From: Pseudomonas entomophila
GTDB lineage: Bacteria; Pseudomonadota; Gammaproteobacteria; Pseudomonadales; Pseudomonadaceae
Length of the DNA: 64,000 nt
NCBI RefSeq assembly: GCF_029478665.1
Contig: NZ_JARPQB010000015.1
Span: forward strand, 62,001-126,000
Reading direction: 5' to 3'
Shown here: positions 8,662 to 16,025 of the stretch, piece by piece
How positions within the stretch are numbered: position 1 is the stretch's first letter
Layout of the letters: every line of letters begins with the position of its first letter
Made by a program: the position numbers and the translations under genes
Notes under the pieces: model-generated
Told to the model about the DNA's origin: nothing
Databases searched by the model: none
Seen by the model: the letters and a program-made list of their open reading frames with translations, nothing else

Positions 8662-8741
8662 GAGCGGCTTCAGCCGCGATACTGGCAACGCGGTGATGGC
8701 ACCCGCTTCGCCGGTGTTCGCGGCTGAAGCCGCTCCTACAG
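8658..8741. repeat. REP pair supplying both convergent stop codons
   Basis: Inverted REP copies 8658-8680 and 8718-8741 with the GGCTTCAGCC core. The TAG of the left copy ends the BASS gene (8659-8661). The TAG of the right copy, on the other strand, ends crtZ (8736-8738). Confidence 0.92.
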
Positions 8742-9200
8742 GCCCCTGCGCCGCTTCAGCTGTTGCTTCAACACCCGCAACGGTGGCGCATAGAAGAAGC
8801 CGAACGACACACTGCCCTCGCGCCCCTTCACCGCGTGGTGCAGCCGGTGCGCCCGGTACAGGCGCCTGAGGTAGCGATTGACCGGCTTCGGCGCCCGTGG
8901 CCAGTGGCGGTGAAAAAAACCGTCATGGGCCAGCACATAGGCCACGCCATACCCGGCCACGCCGCCGCCGACCCACTGCAACGGCGCATGCCCGGCCTTG
9001 CCCAGCGCTACCAGCGCCGTGGCGATCAGCCCCAGGGCGACGAGATACAGGTCGTTGGTCTCCAGCATGCCGAGGTGCGGTTCATGGTGCGAGCGGTGCA
9101 GCCACCAGCCCCAGCCATGCATGACGTACTTGTGGGCCAGCGTGCCGACGCCTTCCATGGCCACCAGGGTGCCGAACAGGATGGCGAGGTTGAACAACAT
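8736..9200 (-). CDS. crtZ: Beta-carotene hydroxylase-like di-iron membrane hydroxylase
   Basis: A 154-residue hydrophobic protein with all histidine boxes of the CrtZ/fatty acid hydroxylase superfamily: H23-x4-H28, H35-x2-H38-H39, H92-x4-H97 and H118-x2-H121-H122. The text around them (AHKYVMHGWGWWLHRSHHEP, AHDGFFHRHW, RAHRLHHAVKG) is specifically CrtZ-like. CrtZ adds 3-hydroxyls to carotenoid rings. There is no crtE, crtB, crtI or crtY in the window, so the substrate may be something else or the pathway is elsewhere. Slightly shorter than typical CrtZ (about 160-175). Its stop codon lies inside a REP. Confidence 0.8.
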   Translation of the reverse strand: MLFNLAILFGTLVAMEGVGTLAHKYVMHGWGWWLHRSHHEPHLGMLETNDLYLVALGLIATALVALGKAGHAPLQWVGGGVAGYGVAYVLAHDGFFHRHWPRAPKPVNRYLRRLYRAHRLHHAVKGREGSVSFGFFYAPPLRVLKQQLKRRRGL

Positions 9201-9273
9201 GAGACGATCCGGGGGGTTGGCAACGAAAGGCGCAAGGGTAACATTGCCGGCAGGTCATTCGGAGGGATTTTCC

Positions 9274-10044
9274 ATGAAGGATGTACACGCCTCGGTCAGC
9301 ACCGGCTACACCCGCCAGTCAGGCAACTACGAGCAGGGCCGGCCGGACTACCCCATCGCACTGCTGGGCTGGCTGCGCGACACCCTGGGCGTGAGCAACG
9401 GCACGACAGTGCTGGACCTGGGCGCCGGCACCGGCAAGTTCACCCGCCTGCTCACCCCGCTGGCGCCCCGCCTGACGGCGGTGGAGCCGGTGGCCGCCAT
9501 GCGTGAGCGCTTCCATGAGCAACTGCCCGATGTACCCGTGCTCGAAGGCTCCGCCCAGCACATGCCGGTGGCCGACGCCAGCCAGCAGGTGCTGGTTTGC
9601 GCCCAGGCCTTCCACTGGTTCGCCGACACCATCGCCCTGGCCGAGATGCACCGGGTGCTGGCACCCGGCGGCCGCCTGGGGCTCATCTGGAACGTGCGCG
9701 ACGAAACGGTGGACTGGGTGGCGCGCATCACCGAGATCATCACCCCCTACGAAGGCGACACGCCACGCTTTCACACCGGCCGCTGGCGCGAGGCTTTCGA
9801 CGGCCGCTGGTTCAGCGCGCCAACCCTGACCACCCTGCCCCATATCCACGAAGGCAGCCCGCAGACCGTGATCATCGAACGGCTGCGCTCGGTCAGCTTC
9901 ATCGCCGCCCTGCCCCAGGCCGAACAGGACGAGGTCATGGCGCGCCTGCAGGACCTGATCGACCACCACCCCGACCTCAAGGGCCGCGAGCGCATCGCCT
10001 TCCCCTACCAGACCCAGGCCTACCGCTGCCAACGCCTGGATTAA
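9274..10044 (+). CDS. Class I SAM-dependent methyltransferase
   Basis: A 256-residue methyltransferase of the Methyltransf_11 type. Motif I VLDLGAGTGKF is at about residues 46-56, the acidic post-I residue lies in TAVEPV, and the post-motif CAQAFHWF is typical of the UbiE-like small-molecule enzymes. The ATG at 9274 has GGAGGG upstream; the longer open frame crosses the divergent promoter region with crtZ and is not used. Substrate unknown. Confidence 0.85.
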   Translation: MKDVHASVSTGYTRQSGNYEQGRPDYPIALLGWLRDTLGVSNGTTVLDLGAGTGKFTRLLTPLAPRLTAVEPVAAMRERFHEQLPDVPVLEGSAQHMPVADASQQVLVCAQAFHWFADTIALAEMHRVLAPGGRLGLIWNVRDETVDWVARITEIITPYEGDTPRFHTGRWREAFDGRWFSAPTLTTLPHIHEGSPQTVIIERLRSVSFIAALPQAEQDEVMARLQDLIDHHPDLKGRERIAFPYQTQAYRCQRLD

Positions 10045-10381
10045 CCGGATTGTCATGTTTCGCGCCTTGACCCGATGGCGGTCGAGGCGTATGGTCCGCC
10101 GCGCACTCAAGCATCCCCTCAACAGGAGTCCCCTGCATTGGACAGTAGCCCCAGTCGATTGCGACAGGCCCACACGGCGAGCTAGTCCGGCAGCGTTCCT
10201 GCCACTGTCTCGCCGCACACGGTAGACGGTGGTTTCCTCCAGCCCTCCACGGCTGAGCATCCCCCTTCCCCAGCAGCGTTGCCATCCGGCATCGCGCGTG
10301 GTCCTGCGCATTCCTCGTTTTCAATCGCGCCGCCTTCGGTTGGCGCCAGTGCGGGCCATCGCCCGCGCAACGGAGTTCGCT
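10045..10381 (+). promoter_or_regulatory. Long structured leader of mgtC (337 bp without a firm gene)
   Basis: Upstream region of mgtC. A nested hairpin is visible: CGGCGAG (10175-10181) pairs with CTCGCCG (10209-10215) around an inner GGCAG/CTGCC stem (10189-10203). A second hairpin GCGGGC-CATC-GCCCGC (10351-10366) sits directly before the Shine-Dalgarno CGGAG. A possible 44-codon Pro-rich reading frame (10091-10225) crosses the first hairpin but has a badly spaced ribosome site. Enterobacterial mgtC mRNAs carry Mg2+- and proline-sensing leaders; a similar role here is inference. Confidence 0.45.
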
Positions 10382-11095
10382 ATGGATTGGAAAATCTTCC
10401 TGCTGCGCGTGAGCGTGGCCCTGCTGCTTGGTGCCGTGATCGGCGCCGAGCGTCAACTGCGCCAGCGCCTGACCGGCCTGCGCACCAACGCGCTGGTGAG
10501 CACCGGCGCCTGCCTGTTCGTGCTGATGACCCAGGCGGTGCCGGGCATGGCGCCCACCGATGCCTCGCGCATCGCCGCCTACGTGGTGTCGGGCATTGGC
10601 TTCCTCGGTGGTGGCGTGATCATGCGCGATGGCTTCAACGTGCGCGGCCTGAACACCGCCGCCACCCTCTGGTGCACCGCGGCGGTGGGGGTGCTGTGCA
10701 GCCTCGGGCTGCTGCTCGAGGCATCGCTGGGCAGCCTGGTGGTGCTGTGCGCCAACATCCTGCTGCGCGATATCGCCCAGCGCCTGGACCGCCAGGACAT
10801 GGTGCCGGCCAGCGAGGTCGAGCAGCGCTTCGAGGTGCGCATCGTTTGCCGCGCCGAGGATGAGATCCAGGTGCGCAGCCTGATGCTGCACAGCCTGAGC
10901 GACCCGGGCCTGCGCCTGCAGTCGCTGCACAGCGAGGACCTGGCCGACCCCATGCGCCTGGAAGTGCGCGCCGAGTTGCTCGGCACGCCCCAGGCGCCGA
11001 CTTCGCTGGAGCGCCTGGTCAGCCGGGTCAGCCTGGAGAAGGGCGTGAGCTCGGTGCGCTGGCAACTGCAGCGCCCGGTGCTGGAGGCCGACTAG
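10382..11095 (+). CDS. mgtC: MgtC family membrane protein
   Basis: A 237-residue protein with the MgtC signature: LLGAVIGAERQLRQRLTGLR at about residues 15-35, GIGFLGGGVIMRDG at about 71-84 and the RGLNTAATLWCTAAVG block, over four or five membrane helices. An ACT-like cytoplasmic domain fills the last 90 residues. MgtC inhibits the F1Fo ATP synthase and supports growth at low Mg2+ and virulence in several bacteria. CGGAG lies six bases before the ATG. Its TAG overlaps the convergent dksA2 stop by two bases. Regulation by the long leader upstream is likely but unproven. Confidence 0.88.
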   Translation: MDWKIFLLRVSVALLLGAVIGAERQLRQRLTGLRTNALVSTGACLFVLMTQAVPGMAPTDASRIAAYVVSGIGFLGGGVIMRDGFNVRGLNTAATLWCTAAVGVLCSLGLLLEASLGSLVVLCANILLRDIAQRLDRQDMVPASEVEQRFEVRIVCRAEDEIQVRSLMLHSLSDPGLRLQSLHSEDLADPMRLEVRAELLGTPQAPTSLERLVSRVSLEKGVSSVRWQLQRPVLEAD

Positions 11096-11499
11096 CCGTC
11101 GCTGCGCAGGTGGCGCTCCCTGAGTTCCTGGCGCTCCTTGGCCTCGATGCTCAGGGTCGCGGTGGGGCGCAGCAGCAGGCGGCGCAGGCCGATGGGCTCG
11201 CCGGTTTCGGCGCACCAGCCGTAGTCGCCCCGGGCCAGGCGTTCCAGCGCCTGGTCGATCTTGTCGAGCAGCTTCTTCTCGCGCTCCAGCGAGCGCAGTT
11301 GCCAGTGGCGTTCCTCTTCGGCGCTGCCCAGGTCAGCCGCATCGCTGTGCACTTCCTGTTCACGCAGGGCGCGGAACTCCTGTTCGATGCGCGCTTGCAG
11401 CTCGCGCCGTTGGATCAGCAGCAAGTTACGGAAGAACTGGCGCTGGGGTTCGCTCATGTAGGCGTCGGTGGGTTGGTGTAGCAGTTGGTCTTCGGTCAT
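11092..11499 (-). CDS. dksA2: DksA-type RNA polymerase secondary-channel factor lacking the zinc finger
   Basis: A 135-residue DksA/TraR family protein. The coiled-coil is clear, with the DAADLGSAEEE tip and an LDKIDQALERLARGDYGWC connector. At the C4 finger only the first Cys remains (WCAETG, then RPTATLSIEAKE): the other three ligand positions are Thr, Ser and Ala. This is the pattern of P. aeruginosa DksA2, a zinc-independent DksA substitute made in zinc starvation. It is the last gene of a leftward operon with the dihydroorotase and carbonic anhydrase behind a Zur box. Start ATG at 11499 with CAGGAG upstream. Confidence 0.87.
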   Translation of the reverse strand: MTEDQLLHQPTDAYMSEPQRQFFRNLLLIQRRELQARIEQEFRALREQEVHSDAADLGSAEEERHWQLRSLEREKKLLDKIDQALERLARGDYGWCAETGEPIGLRRLLLRPTATLSIEAKERQELRERHLRSDG

Positions 11500-11517
11500 G
11501 GTGGTTCTCCTGGCGGG

Positions 11518-11541
11518 TTCGCCGGCAAGCCGGCTCCTACA
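11518..11541. repeat. Single REP between pyrQ and dksA2
   Basis: One REP copy (TTCGCCGGCAAGCCGGCTCC then TACAG). Read on the minus strand its TAG is the stop of the dihydroorotase gene (11537-11539). It separates the last two genes of the Zur operon. Confidence 0.88.
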
Positions 11542-12886
11542 GAGGGCGGGGACGATCAAACATCAGTGGCAGGCCCTGGCAATGTGGTTGCACGCGTCCT
11601 GCATGCCAAGCCAGTTGCCCGGACACCACGGTGCTGCGCACCACATGGTGGAAGCCGCGCGCCTGGAACGGCGTCCAGCCGCAACGGGCCAGCACCGGGT
11701 CGTCGGCCACCGCGCGCGGCGTGTCCAGGCGCTCGACCAGGGCAAGGTCCGCCCAGTAGCCCTCGCGCAAGAAACCACGCTCGCGGATGGCGAACAGCTC
11801 GGCCACCGCGTGGCTGGTCTTGGCCACCACCTGCGCCATGCTCAATACGCCTTCACTGACCAGCTCCAGCGCCGCCGGCAATGCATGCTGCACCAATGGC
11901 AAGCCGGACGGCGCGCGGCTGTAGCGCTGGCGCTTTTCCTCCAGCGTGTGCGGCGCATGGTCGGTGCCGATCACATCGATGCGATCGTCGACCAGGGCCT
12001 GGCGCAAGGCGTCACGGTCGCTGCGGGTCTTGATCGCCGGGTTGCACTTGATCAGGTGGCCGAGGCTGGCGTAGTCGCCGTCGTCGAACAGCAGGTGATG
12101 CAGGCACACCTCGGCGGTGATGCGCTTGCCCGCCACCGGGCCCGGCTGGAACAGTTCCAGTTCGCGCGCGGTGGTCAGGTGCAGCACATGCAGCCGCGTG
12201 CCGAAACGCCGGGCCAGCGCGACCGCCAGGCTGGACGAGCGATGGCAGGCCTCGGCGTCACGGATCAACGGGTGCGCCGCGGGCGGGATGAACTCGCCGT
12301 GGTGCGCCTGCCACCTGGCTTCGTTTTCCAGGATGCTCGGGGTGTGCTCGCAGTGGGCGAGCAGCAGGGTCGGGGTATGGATGAACAGCTTTTCCAGCAC
12401 CTGCGGGTCATCCACCAGCATGTTGCCGGTGGACGCGCCCATGAACACCTTGACCCCGGCCACCTCGCGCGGGTCCAGCGCGGCGATGGTGTCGAGGTTG
12501 TCGCGGCTGACGCCGAAGTGAAAGCCATAGTTGGCCAGGGAACTGGCCGCCGCCCTGCGCTTCTTGTCCGCCAGGGCTTCGAGCGTCAGGGTCGGTGGAT
12601 GGGTGTTGGGCATGTCCATGAAACTGGTGATGCCCCCCGCCACCGCCGCCCGCGACTCGCTGGCGATGCAACCCTTGTGCGGCGCGCCCGGCTCACGAAA
12701 GTGCACCTGGTCGTCGATCATCCCAGGCAGCAGCCAGGCGCCCTTGGCATCGATCTCGCAACGCGCCCGGGCGCCTTCCAGGCTGCCGGCGATGCGCTCG
12801 ATCCGGCCATGGCGCACCAGCAGGTCGCCTTCGAACTCACACCCTTCATTGACCATGCGCGCATTGCGCAGCAACAGCTCGTCCAT
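11537..12886 (-). CDS. pyrQ: Dihydroorotase, zinc-starvation paralogue
   Basis: A 449-residue amidohydrolase of the dihydroorotase family, which closes carbamoyl-aspartate to dihydroorotate in pyrimidine synthesis. Family marks: IDDQVHFREPG at residues 57-67, probable carboxylated Lys146 (GVKVFMG), H178 (LLAHCEH), H236 (LHVLHLT) and catalytic Asp309 (GTDHAPH). The first His of the usual HxH metal motif is Gln60, leaving only His62, as in a known subtype of bacterial dihydroorotases. Position between a gamma-carbonic anhydrase and dksA2 behind a Zur box matches P. aeruginosa PyrQ. Two bases separate it from the upstream gene. Confidence 0.87.
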   Translation of the reverse strand: MDELLLRNARMVNEGCEFEGDLLVRHGRIERIAGSLEGARARCEIDAKGAWLLPGMIDDQVHFREPGAPHKGCIASESRAAVAGGITSFMDMPNTHPPTLTLEALADKKRRAAASSLANYGFHFGVSRDNLDTIAALDPREVAGVKVFMGASTGNMLVDDPQVLEKLFIHTPTLLLAHCEHTPSILENEARWQAHHGEFIPPAAHPLIRDAEACHRSSSLAVALARRFGTRLHVLHLTTARELELFQPGPVAGKRITAEVCLHHLLFDDGDYASLGHLIKCNPAIKTRSDRDALRQALVDDRIDVIGTDHAPHTLEEKRQRYSRAPSGLPLVQHALPAALELVSEGVLSMAQVVAKTSHAVAELFAIRERGFLREGYWADLALVERLDTPRAVADDPVLARCGWTPFQARGFHHVVRSTVVSGQLAWHAGRVQPHCQGLPLMFDRPRPL

Positions 12887-12888
12887 GG

Positions 12889-13449
12889 TCAGAACTCGTT
12901 GCGCAGGGCCTTGTAGCCCTGCACCAGGTCGATATTGGTGCGCGCCACGTCCTCGGAGAACTCGGACGCCGAGACGCTGACCGGTGGATAGCGGCCCAGA
13001 TCGGTATGCGGCCCGATATGCTCGGTGGGCGGTACGTAGAAGCGGGCGGGCAGGTCACGGCCATCGACCACCGAGTTATGCCGCACCACGCAGCCATCGC
13101 CGACCTGGCAGTTGAACAGCACGCTGTTGAAGCCGATGAACACCCGGTCGCCGACCTGGCAAGGGCCATGCACGATGGAACGGTGGGCGATCGAGCTGAA
13201 CTGGCCGATACGCACCGCCGCGCCGGACTTGGAGTGGATGACCACGCCGTCCTGGATATTGGAGTTGGCGCCGATGACGATCGGCTGCATGTCGCCGTCG
13301 GCATCCACCTCGTCGGCGCGGATCACCGCGTAGGGGCCGACGAAGACGTTGTCGTGGATGACCACCTTGCCGCAGATGATCGCGGTCGGGTCGATGTAGG
13401 CCGACTCGGCGATGTCGGGGAGATGGCCGGAGGGGTTTCTGCGGATCAC
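12889..13449 (-). CDS. Gamma-class carbonic anhydrase-like hexapeptide protein
   Basis: A 186-residue left-handed beta-helix protein with repeated I/V-G-x-x hexapeptides and the gamma-carbonic anhydrase metal histidines in VVIHSK and AHRSIVHG (H, then H-x4-H). First gene of the Zur operon; in P. aeruginosa the equivalent Cam-like gene neighbours pyrQ. It may act as a carbonic anhydrase that can use iron or cobalt when zinc is short, or as a metal store; both are inference. It starts with GTG (13449), with AGGA about ten bases upstream, 35 bp from the Zur box. Confidence 0.85.
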   Translation of the reverse strand: MIRRNPSGHLPDIAESAYIDPTAIICGKVVIHDNVFVGPYAVIRADEVDADGDMQPIVIGANSNIQDGVVIHSKSGAAVRIGQFSSIAHRSIVHGPCQVGDRVFIGFNSVLFNCQVGDGCVVRHNSVVDGRDLPARFYVPPTEHIGPHTDLGRYPPVSVSASEFSEDVARTNIDLVQGYKALRNEF

Positions 13450-13483
13450 GGGAGAAGTCCTGAGGCAAAGAAAGACAATTTAT

Positions 13484-13498
13484 TGTTATATTATAACA
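13484..13498. promoter_or_regulatory. Zur box
   Basis: TGTTATATTATAACA, a perfect 15-bp palindrome matching the proteobacterial Zur consensus (GTTATA-N-TATAAC core). It lies 35 bp upstream of the GTG of the carbonic anhydrase gene in the only strongly AT-rich stretch nearby. Zn-bound Zur would repress the three-gene operon; zinc starvation would release it. Confidence 0.88.
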
Positions 13499-13525
13499 TT
13501 TAATTTACAAGCATCTTTGCCCTCT

Positions 13526-13609
13526 GTAGGAGCGGCTTCAGCCGCGATAAAAGCACCGCGCTGCCTGGCACCCGCTTGGCGGGTGATCGCGGCTGAAGCC
13601 GCTCCTACA
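13526..13609. repeat. REP pair (GGCTTCAGCC core)
   Basis: Inverted copies 13526-13548 and 13587-13609 between the divergent Zur operon and the GNAT gene. Confidence 0.9.
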
Positions 13610-13711
13610 GGGGGGGGGCGTATCAGATCAATTGCGTGCCTGCGAACATCGGCCACTCGCTTTGCGGCACAATCGCCAGGCAATCCCGTGCCCACGTAGC
13701 GAGTACCGTTC

Positions 13712-14221
13712 ATGACCATCCGCCCCACCCTCGCCCAGGAACTACCCTTGCTCCCCGCCCTCGAGCGCTCCGCCGCCCAGGCGTTCAGGCAATACCCTGC
13801 CCTGGCCTGGCTGGCTGACAGCGAAGTGATGGATGAGACGGAACATGCACGATTCCAGACCGCGGGCAGCAGTTGGGTCGCGGTGGATGAGCACGACCAA
13901 CCGCTGGGCTTTATCTGCGCCGCCGTGGTCGGCGACACCCTGCACATCCACGAACTGTCGGTGTGCCAGGAAGCCCAGGGCCAAGGGCTCGGCCGGCAAT
14001 TGCTCGACCAGGCGATCCAGACGGCCCGGGCAGCCGGATTGCGTGCGGTGACCCTGACCACCTTCACCGAGGTGCCCTGGAATGGGCCGTTCTATGCCCG
14101 CCTTGGCTTCGAGGTGCTGACGGCCGGGCACCTGGACGAGCGCTTGACCGCGATCCTTGCCGAGGAACGCGCGCACGGCCTGGAGGGGCGCTGCGCCATG
14201 CGCCTGCCCCTCGGCATCTAG
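13712..14221 (+). CDS. GNAT family N-acetyltransferase
   Basis: A 169-residue GNAT protein. The acetyl-CoA loop is in ELSVCQEAQGQGLGRQLLDQ (about residues 86-105, Q/R-x-x-G-x-G/A type) and the FYARLGF motif B is near residue 128. The acceptor is not predictable; neighbours give no clue. It is convergent with the diguanylate cyclase and the two stop codons overlap by three bases. Confidence 0.85.
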   Translation: MTIRPTLAQELPLLPALERSAAQAFRQYPALAWLADSEVMDETEHARFQTAGSSWVAVDEHDQPLGFICAAVVGDTLHIHELSVCQEAQGQGLGRQLLDQAIQTARAAGLRAVTLTTFTEVPWNGPFYARLGFEVLTAGHLDERLTAILAEERAHGLEGRCAMRLPLGI

Positions 14222-15792
14222 GGGCTGCTGCGCCCCCCGACCTGCACACTCCCAGCCACGCAGTACCGATCCCGCCCCTGGCGTTTTGCCGTGTACAGCG
14301 CCTCGTCCGCCGCCGTGATCAGGTGCTCCGGGGTGACGCTCTCCAGCGAGGGCGCCACCACCGCGATACCGGCGCTGGCGGACACCCGCCCCAACGGGCT
14401 GCCCAGGTGCTCGATGGCCGCACGGCGCAGCGCCTGCAGGATTTCCTGGACGATCAGGCCGGCGCCCTGGGTGTCGGTGTCCGGCAGCAGCAGCGTGAAC
14501 TCCTCCCCGCCATAGCGCACCGCCAGGTCGCCCGGGCGCTTGAGCGACTGGCGCAACAACTCGCCGAAACGCCGCAGGCAAGCATCCCCCGCCGGATGAC
14601 CATAACGGTCGTTGTAGGGCTTGAAGTGGTCCAGGTCGAGCATTACCAGCGCCAGTGAATGCCCCTGGCGCCGCGCACGGCGAATCTCGGGCTCGAGCAC
14701 CGCATCAAGCCGACGCCGATTGCCCAGGCCGGTGAGGCTGTCGGTCAGGGCCATGGCCTTGAGCGTCTGGTGCGCCTGGTGCAGGGCGCGCTCGATGGCG
14801 ATCCGCTCGCGCAACTGACGCAATACCACCCAGCCAAAGCCGGCCAGGCCGATCAGCAGCAGCACCAGCACCGCCATCGACTTGAGCATGTCGTGGCGCC
14901 AGGGGGCGATGATCGATTCACGCGACAACCCTGCTTCCACCACCAGCGGATAGCTCGACAACACACGGAAGGCATACAGCCGCGGCGTCCCATCAACCAC
15001 CGCCACCGCCTCGGCCACGCCTTCGCTGGCATAGGGCAAGTGATTGCGGAAGATCTCGCTGGCCGCCAGGCTCCTGCCGATCACCTGTTCGACGAACGGC
15101 CGGCGCACGAGGATGGTGCCGTCGCGCATGGCCAGCACCAGCGCGCCGCGTTCGTCGATCTTGAAGTCGCCGTAGTAGCGCACGAACCAGTCGACCTTGA
15201 TGGTGCCCAGCAGCACCCCGGCGAAACTGCCGTCGGGGTAGTCCAGGCGCCGCGAGATGGGGATGATCAGGTCGCCGGTGGAGCGGCTGCGCACCACCGA
15301 ACCAATGCGCACCTCGCGGTCCGGGTGGGTGCGGTGGTAGATGAAATAGTCGCGGTCGGCGTTGTTGGCGCCGGGGGGCACCGCGTCCTTGTCGGTGACG
15401 ATCCAGCTGCCGTCGGGGGCGTAGACGAACAACCCGTGCAGTTGCGGGATGATCGCCGCCTGCTGCTTGAGCAAGGCATGCAGCCGGGGCCGGTCGATAT
15501 GCTCGAAACCATCGCCCTCCAGGCGTTCGGCCAACGCGGCGGTGATGGCGTCGACCTGGCGGATGGCATCCTCGGCGTGCTGGGCGGTGGCCCGGGCCAG
15601 GTTGGTCACCGCACGGTCGGCGTTGATGAACGCCTGGCGATAGTCGCGCCAGATCCGCCAGCCCTCGATCAGCACGAAGGCCAGCATCACCACCGCCATG
15701 AAGCACAGCACCAGGCGGAACAGCGCCGTCGCCCTGCCCTCGCTGGTCACCGCATAGACACCGTCCTCGGTCGTTTTCCTGGCTGCACCCAT
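14218..15792 (-). CDS. Membrane diguanylate cyclase with periplasmic Cache sensor
   Basis: A 524-residue protein. Membrane helix one is at about 25-45, a periplasmic dCache/PDC domain at about 50-290 (HALLKQQAAIIPQLHGLFVY, DRDYFIYHRTHPDR, ISRRLDYPDGSFAG), helix two at about 305-330 and a GGDEF domain at about 350-510. The active site is intact (RYGGEEF), and an inhibitory I-site RPGD stands five residues before it, so feedback inhibition by c-di-GMP is expected. No EAL domain follows. The ligand is unknown, but dCache domains of this type often bind amino or organic acids. Confidence 0.9.
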   Translation of the reverse strand: MGAARKTTEDGVYAVTSEGRATALFRLVLCFMAVVMLAFVLIEGWRIWRDYRQAFINADRAVTNLARATAQHAEDAIRQVDAITAALAERLEGDGFEHIDRPRLHALLKQQAAIIPQLHGLFVYAPDGSWIVTDKDAVPPGANNADRDYFIYHRTHPDREVRIGSVVRSRSTGDLIIPISRRLDYPDGSFAGVLLGTIKVDWFVRYYGDFKIDERGALVLAMRDGTILVRRPFVEQVIGRSLAASEIFRNHLPYASEGVAEAVAVVDGTPRLYAFRVLSSYPLVVEAGLSRESIIAPWRHDMLKSMAVLVLLLIGLAGFGWVVLRQLRERIAIERALHQAHQTLKAMALTDSLTGLGNRRRLDAVLEPEIRRARRQGHSLALVMLDLDHFKPYNDRYGHPAGDACLRRFGELLRQSLKRPGDLAVRYGGEEFTLLLPDTDTQGAGLIVQEILQALRRAAIEHLGSPLGRVSASAGIAVVAPSLESVTPEHLITAADEALYTAKRQGRDRYCVAGSVQVGGRSSP

Positions 15793-15850
15793 TGAAATCC
15801 CTTGCCCTCTCGCATTTGCCGCCCCTGACTATAGTCCAGGCGCCCGAGGG

Positions 15851-15884
15851 AAAAAAAAGCCCCGGGACACGCGGTCCAGGGGCC
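15851..15884 (-). terminator. Rho-independent terminator after oprJ
   Basis: On the minus strand GGCCCC-GGACC-GCGT-GTCC-GGGGC forms a GC-rich bulged hairpin followed by eight T. It lies downstream of oprJ and just upstream of the diguanylate cyclase, insulating the two leftward units. Confidence 0.8.
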
Positions 15885-15941
15885 GAGGTGGCTGGAATGC
15901 CCAACCAAAGGAGGTCTTCAGGGCGATGCCCTTGACTGTCT

Positions 15942-16025
15942 GTAGGAGCCAGCCTTGCTGGCGAACAGACCGTACCGGCGACCGGCAAGGCTGCGCCTTG
16001 CATCGCCAGCAAGGCTGGCTCCTAC
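15942..16025. repeat. REP pair downstream of oprJ
   Basis: Inverted copies 15942-15966 and 16001-16025. The TAG of the right copy, read leftward, is the stop codon of oprJ (16022-16024). Confidence 0.9.

Noticed and set aside
11092..11499. DksA-like gene as a sequencing-damaged housekeeping dksA
   Set aside because: The coiled-coil and the rest are intact, and the Cys losses match the known zinc-free DksA2 type in a Zur operon.
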